Assembly: GCA_903821715.1 (NCBI GenBank)
Contig: CAIJMB010000107.1
Span: 1-9,492 of the forward strand
Direction of reading: 5' to 3'
From: an uncultured Flavobacteriales bacterium
GTDB taxonomy: Bacteria; Bacteroidota; Bacteroidia; Flavobacteriales; Schleiferiaceae
DNA: 9,492 nucleotides
The translations under genes were made by a program, and so were the position numbers. Positions 6,922 to 9,492 of the stretch are shown here, in pieces. The notes beneath the pieces were generated by a model. The model did not search any database. It had not been told where the DNA came from and saw only the letters and a list, made by a program, of their open reading frames with translations. The stretch's first letter is position 1. Each line of letters opens with the position of its first letter.

Positions 6922-6949
6922 AAACGTCGCTGTAAAAAGCGGCGTTTTT
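6922..6949 (+). terminator. Intrinsic terminator upstream of the dehydratase gene
   Basis: The stem AAACGTCGCT (6922-6931) pairs with AGCGGCGTTT (6938-6947) through ten pairs, including one G-U, around a six-base loop. A T5 run at 6945-6949 completes a plus-strand intrinsic terminator. On the minus strand the hairpin is followed only by a weak GTTTC, so termination there is doubtful. It lies after P1 and before P2, so it either ends a short P1 transcript or limits read-through into the dehydratase gene. Confidence 0.65.
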
Positions 6950-6966
6950 CATTTATAATGGTTTGG

Positions 6967-6999
6967 TTTGGGCTTGGGGGGCTGAAGTCCCGAACTTTG
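6967..6999 (+). promoter_or_regulatory. Candidate promoter P2 for the dehydratase gene
   Basis: TTTG at 6967-6970, a 21-base spacer, then GAACTTTG at 6992-6999 (one base off TAnnTTTG). The spacing equals that of P1. Only six bases separate the box from the ATG at 7006, so the mRNA would be leaderless or nearly so. The spacer is unusually G-rich (six G at 6976-6981) and holds an imperfect dyad, GGGCTT (6970-6975) against AAG-T-CCC (6985-6991), which might bind a regulator. Confidence 0.5.
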
Positions 7000-7005
7000 G
7001 GTACG

Positions 7006-8010
7006 ATGAAGGCCCCGATTGACCCCTACTTTTCTCCGTTTTTAAACCCAACGGCGCTCGCGGAGCGCTACGTGCAACTCGCCCCCTCGCTGCACCGCAC
7101 GCCCGTGCTGCATTCCGCGAGCCTGGACACTTGGGGCGGAGCCGAGCTCCATTTTAAGTGCGAAAACTTTCAAAAATCCGGTGCCTTTAAAATGCGCGGC
7201 GTGACCAACGCCCTGCGCGAGTTGGCTGTACAAGGGCTTCCCGAGGGCGGAGTCTGTACCCATTCCTCAGGCAACCACGGCCAAGCGCTAGCCTGGGCTT
7301 CGGCCGCACTCGGGATTCCCTGCACCGTCGTCATGCCGAGCAACGCTCCGCAGTTTAAAAAAGACGCCGTGCGCACCGCGGGCGGACGCATCGTCGAGTG
7401 CACGCCCACTCTGGCGGCCCGCATCGAGGCCGTCGCCGAGGTGGTCGCGGCGACGGGAGCCGTCGAAATTCACCCCTCCAATCAGGCTCCCGTCATCTTG
7501 GGCCAGGGTTCGGCGGCCTGGGAACTGCTCGAAGACTGCGCCTCCCGCGGCATCGCGCTCGACTGGGTGGGGGTTCCGGTGGGCGGTGGCGGTCTTTTGG
7601 CCGGAACCGGCTTCGCCGTGGCCCGTTGGAACGAGCTCCATGGAACCTCCGTGCGCGTATTCGCCGGCGAGCCCACCGGGGCCGACGACGCGGCCCGCAG
7701 CCTCGCGTCCGGCAAAATCGAGCACAACAGCAACCCCCAAACGGTCTGCGACGGGATGCGCACCGAGCTCGGCGACGTGAATTTTCCCGTCATTCAGTCG
7801 ACGGTTGCCGCGATTCACACGGTCGAAGATTCCGAAATTTTAACCGCGCAGCGCCTCATCGCCGACCGCCTCAAAATCATCGTGGAGACCAACTGCGCTC
7901 CGCCGCTCGCCGCGGTGGTCAAGCACCCCGAGGCCTTTGCCGGCCAGCGCGTCGGAATCGTGCTCAGTGGCGGCAACTTGGACTTGAGCGCGCATGAATG
8001 GGCCCATTAG
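7006..8010 (+). CDS. PLP-dependent threonine/serine dehydratase, catalytic domain only
   Basis: Fold-type II PLP enzyme of 334 aa, predicted to deaminate threonine to 2-oxobutanoate and/or serine to pyruvate in the cytoplasm. ENFQKSGAFKMRG (53-65) carries the PLP lysine Lys62, SSGNHG (87-92) is the substrate loop, GQGSAAWEL (166-174) matches the family's GQGT-type motif, GGGG (193-196) binds the PLP phosphate, and SGGN (321-324) lies near the C-terminus. The length and the lack of an ACT-like regulatory domain fit the catabolic TdcB type or serine racemase rather than allosteric biosynthetic IlvA. The ATG at 7006 was chosen because a TTG-started extension to 6877 would be read through the terminator and has no family similarity. 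The RidA-like gene follows after 206 bp and could consume the enamine by-product. The TAG stop lies within repeat A3. Confidence 0.9.
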   Translation: MKAPIDPYFSPFLNPTALAERYVQLAPSLHRTPVLHSASLDTWGGAELHFKCENFQKSGAFKMRGVTNALRELAVQGLPEGGVCTHSSGNHGQALAWASAALGIPCTVVMPSNAPQFKKDAVRTAGGRIVECTPTLAARIEAVAEVVAATGAVEIHPSNQAPVILGQGSAAWELLEDCASRGIALDWVGVPVGGGGLLAGTGFAVARWNELHGTSVRVFAGEPTGADDAARSLASGKIEHNSNPQTVCDGMRTELGDVNFPVIQSTVAAIHTVEDSEILTAQRLIADRLKIIVETNCAPPLAAVVKHPEAFAGQRVGIVLSGGNLDLSAHEWAH

Positions 8011-8098
8011 CAAGGTTAGCTCTTTGGCAAGATGAGCTGAGATTGGCTCTTTGGCAAGATGAGCTGAGATTTGCCGATTGGCGAGGTTCGCTCATCGC
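8008..8098 (+). repeat. Modular intergenic repeat, copy A3, starting at the dehydratase stop
   Basis: The longest copy of the repeat also seen at 41-68 and 253-292. It starts on the TAG stop of the dehydratase (TAGCAAGGTTAGCTC) and runs through modules TCTTTGG, CAAGATGAGC, TGAGATTGGC, a second round of the same, and a final CGAGGTTCGC. It shares GCAAGGTTAGCTC with A1 and A2, and GCTGAGATTGGC with A2. With the heptads that follow, it fills most of the 206-bp gap. Confidence 0.75.
8019..8072 (+). repeat. Two-copy 27-bp tandem repeat
   Basis: The unit at 8019-8045 is repeated head to tail at 8046-8072 with 26 of 27 bases identical (last base G against T). The unit begins GCTCTTTGGCAAGATGAGC. 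Near identity points to a recent local duplication inside the older A3 repeat. Confidence 0.9.
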
Positions 8099-8128
8099 TG
8101 CACGGCCTTAGTCCAGAACGCAGCGAGT

Positions 8129-8172
8129 AGCCAGTTACCAGCAGAGCCAAAAGCCAGCAGCCAAAAGCCAGT
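8129..8172 (-). repeat. Degenerate 7-base tandem repeat, six units
   Basis: Six heptads of the form AGCCARN or TACCAGC on the plus strand, such as AGCCAAA alternating with AGCCAGC or AGCCAGT. They are in phase except for a two-base AG insertion at 8143-8144. The reverse complement (ACTGGCT, TTTGGCT) is the family seen at 71-98. Relative to the gene it follows, this block has the same orientation and order (stop, A repeat, AGCCA heptads) as the region 3' of envC. Confidence 0.75.
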
Positions 8173-8203
8173 AGAAGGTTCCGCACCCGCAAAGTGCAGC
8201 GAT

Positions 8204-8211
8204 TACCTTTG
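8204..8211 (+). promoter_or_regulatory. Candidate -7 box for the RidA-like gene and ileS
   Basis: TACCTTTG is an exact match to TAnnTTTG and lies five bases before the ATG at 8217, so transcription would start at or beside the start codon. The -33 region is weak (TTCC at 8179-8182 with a 21-base spacer). It would give the RidA-like/ileS pair a start separate from the dehydratase. Confidence 0.5.
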
Positions 8212-8216
8212 CAGCT

Positions 8217-8639
8217 ATGTCTGCAGAATCCAATACGCCACAGCCCGTCGGAAGCTACCCCGCTACGCGGCGCGTGGGCAACTTGCTGTTTATTTCGGGA
8301 ATGGGTCCGCGCCTGCCCAAGAGTCCGGCGGCGGCCAGTTCAGTGCCGGGTCTGAAGCTCGACGCCAACGGAAACTATTTGGAATTCAGCTTTGAAGACC
8401 AAGTCCACAGCGTAATGGCCAACGTCAAGTCCGCGCTCGAAGAGGCCGGCGGACGCTGGGACCAGCTCGTAGACATCACCGTGTTTTTGACCGACATGAA
8501 GCGCGACTTTGTAGCCTTCAACCGCATCTATGCCGAGTACTTTGCCGATGTGGACCCCAAGCCTTGCCGCACCACGGTGCAGGTCACGGCCCTCCCGACG
8601 CCCATCGCCGTGGAACTCAAGTGCATCGCCGCCTTATGA
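8217..8639 (+). CDS. RidA family enamine/imine deaminase, 2-aminomuconate deaminase-like
   Basis: Small cytoplasmic protein of 140 aa in the YjgF/YER057c/UK114 (RidA) family, which forms trimers and hydrolyses reactive enamines and imines to keto acids. Arg118 (CRTTVQV) and Glu133 (VELK) have the 15-residue spacing of the E. coli RidA/TdcF active-site Arg105 and Glu120. The N-terminal PVGSYPATRRVGNLLFISG and the RTT after Pro-Cys resemble 2-aminomuconate deaminases of tryptophan/kynurenine breakdown more than classic RidA (about 128 aa). Both readings are possible. Neighbourhood favours removal of 2-aminoacrylate or 2-aminocrotonate made by the dehydratase upstream; no kynurenine-pathway gene is visible. 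Its TGA overlaps the ileS start in ATGA. A TACCTTTG box five bases before the ATG supports the start. Confidence 0.9.
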   Translation: MSAESNTPQPVGSYPATRRVGNLLFISGMGPRLPKSPAAASSVPGLKLDANGNYLEFSFEDQVHSVMANVKSALEEAGGRWDQLVDITVFLTDMKRDFVAFNRIYAEYFADVDPKPCRTTVQVTALPTPIAVELKCIAAL

Positions 8640-9492
8640 GCCATCGTTTTACCGAGCGCGGGCCGCTGAACCTGCCCGAAATCCAGCGCGAAATCCTCGA
8701 ATACTGGAAGGCCGAAGGCGTCTTTGAGAAGTCGCTGCGTCAAGGCGCTCCGTCGTTTGTGTTTTATGAGGGTCCGCCCTCGGCCAACGGGATGCCCGGA
8801 ATTCACCACGTCATGGGCCGCGCCATCAAAGACCTTTTTTGCCGCTACAAAACCCAAAAGGGATTCCGCGTCGACCGCCGTGCGGGCTGGGACACCCATG
8901 GGCTGCCCGTCGAATTGGGCGTAGAGAAAGAGCTGGGAATCACCAAAGAAGCCATTGGCAAAACCATTAGTGTCGCCGACTACAACGCCGCCTGCCGCGA
9001 GGCCGTCATGCGCTACACCGACGTGTGGAACCGCCTGACCGAGCAAATGGGTTACTGGGTCGACCAAGAAAACCCCTACGTCACCTACACCACCAAGTAC
9101 ATCGAGTCGGTCTGGTGGCTGCTGGGCGAACTGCACCGCAAAAACCTGCTCTACAAGGGCTACACCATTCAGCCCTACTCGCCCAAGGCGGGGACCGGCC
9201 TGAGTTCGCACGAGCTCAACCAGCCGGGCTGCTACCGCGACGTGACCGATACCTCGGTGACGGCTCAGTTCGAGGTGGTTCCGAGCGACCAAAGCCGCGC
9301 CCTGTTTGGAGACCGCCCCGTGCACCTGCTCGCGTGGACGACGACGCCATGGACGCTTCCGTCCAACACCGCGCTTACGGTGGGCCCGAACATCGAGTAC
9401 AGCCTGATCGCGACGACCAACCCCTACACGGGCATCGAGGTCAACGTGATTTTGGCCAGCGCCTTGGTGGCCAACTACTTCAAAGCTGATGA
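8636..9492 (+). CDS. ileS: Isoleucyl-tRNA synthetase, N-terminal part (cut by window end)
   Basis: Charges tRNA-Ile with isoleucine in the cytoplasm, a class I synthetase. Only the first 285 codons are present, with no stop; full-length relatives exceed 1000 aa. The Rossmann start has EGPPSANGMPGIHHVMG at 45-61, where the class I HIGH signature appears as GIHH (55-58), a form I recall for Bacteroidota IleS. It is followed by GWDTHGLPVE. QPYSPKAGTGLSSHEL leads towards the inserted editing domain, which begins near LLAWTTTPWTLPSN (about residue 230). The KMSKS loop and anticodon domain lie outside. The ATG overlaps the stop of the RidA-like gene by 4 bp (ATGA), which indicates coupled translation. 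IleS is sensitive to isoleucine supply, and RidA and threonine dehydratase touch that pathway, so the grouping may be functional (inference). Confidence 0.95.
   Translation, partial: MSHRFTERGPLNLPEIQREILEYWKAEGVFEKSLRQGAPSFVFYEGPPSANGMPGIHHVMGRAIKDLFCRYKTQKGFRVDRRAGWDTHGLPVELGVEKELGITKEAIGKTISVADYNAACREAVMRYTDVWNRLTEQMGYWVDQENPYVTYTTKYIESVWWLLGELHRKNLLYKGYTIQPYSPKAGTGLSSHELNQPGCYRDVTDTSVTAQFEVVPSDQSRALFGDRPVHLLAWTTTPWTLPSNTALTVGPNIEYSLIATTNPYTGIEVNVILASALVANYFKAD

Noticed and set aside
6896..6922. Regulatory leader peptide MGRIHQGL for amino-acid attenuation
   Set aside because: No run of Thr, Ile, Val or Leu codons, and no clear alternative anti-terminator pairing found by eye; kept only as part of the P1-terminator finding.
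6877..7005. N-terminal extension of the dehydratase from a TTG at 6877
   Set aside because: It would translate through a strong terminator hairpin and P2, and the extra 43 residues match nothing in the family.
8008..8172. CRISPR array
   Set aside because: Only one exact tandem pair without unique spacers, and the other units are short and degenerate; no cas genes nearby.

Overview
The window looks like chromosomal DNA of a GC-rich member of the Bacteroidota, most likely Flavobacteriales. The basis is the gene set (DUF4292 lipoprotein, degenerate EnvC-type LytM protein, Bacteroidota-type IleS beginning), the absence of Shine-Dalgarno sequences, and -7 boxes of the Bacteroidota type TAnnTTTG. 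A finer placement is not possible from sequence reading alone. I see no rRNA, tRNA, CRISPR array, transposase, phage gene or toxin-antitoxin pair.

Layout. (1) 1-289 is non-coding and very structured: modular repeats, 7-base repeats, a 28-bp inverted repeat and a run of small hairpins, lying 3' of envC. (2) 290-6783, minus strand, is one tightly packed six-gene unit in the order flippase, dut, sugar nucleotidyltransferase, TPR protein, DUF4292 lipoprotein, EnvC-like protein. The last four genes overlap or are separated by at most 42 bp. Apart from dut, it is a cell-envelope operon: NDP-sugar supply, lipid-linked glycan flipping, an outer-membrane lipoprotein and a murein hydrolase activator. 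(3) 6784-7005 is a divergent control region with an AT-rich core, two candidate Bacteroidota promoters and one intrinsic terminator. (4) 7006-9492, plus strand, holds a PLP threonine/serine dehydratase, a second repeat-filled gap (8011-8216), a RidA/2-aminomuconate-deaminase-like enamine deaminase, and the 5' third or less of ileS, which overlaps the deaminase by 4 bp.

How the genes connect. The dehydratase makes reactive enamine/imine intermediates and the RidA-type protein hydrolyses such compounds, so the pair is functionally coherent even though a repeat block and a separate promoter lie between them. The deaminase and ileS look translationally coupled.

Most notable signals. The two repeat-bearing gaps, 7.7 kb apart, share the same two unnamed repeat classes in the same order relative to the gene they follow, and in both cases the first repeat starts on the TAG stop codon of that gene. 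Separately, all three main transcription starts have a TAnnTTTG-like box only 5-6 bases before the ATG, which suggests leaderless or near-leaderless mRNAs. A promoter-terminator pair at 6847-6949 could define a small RNA of about 65 nt.
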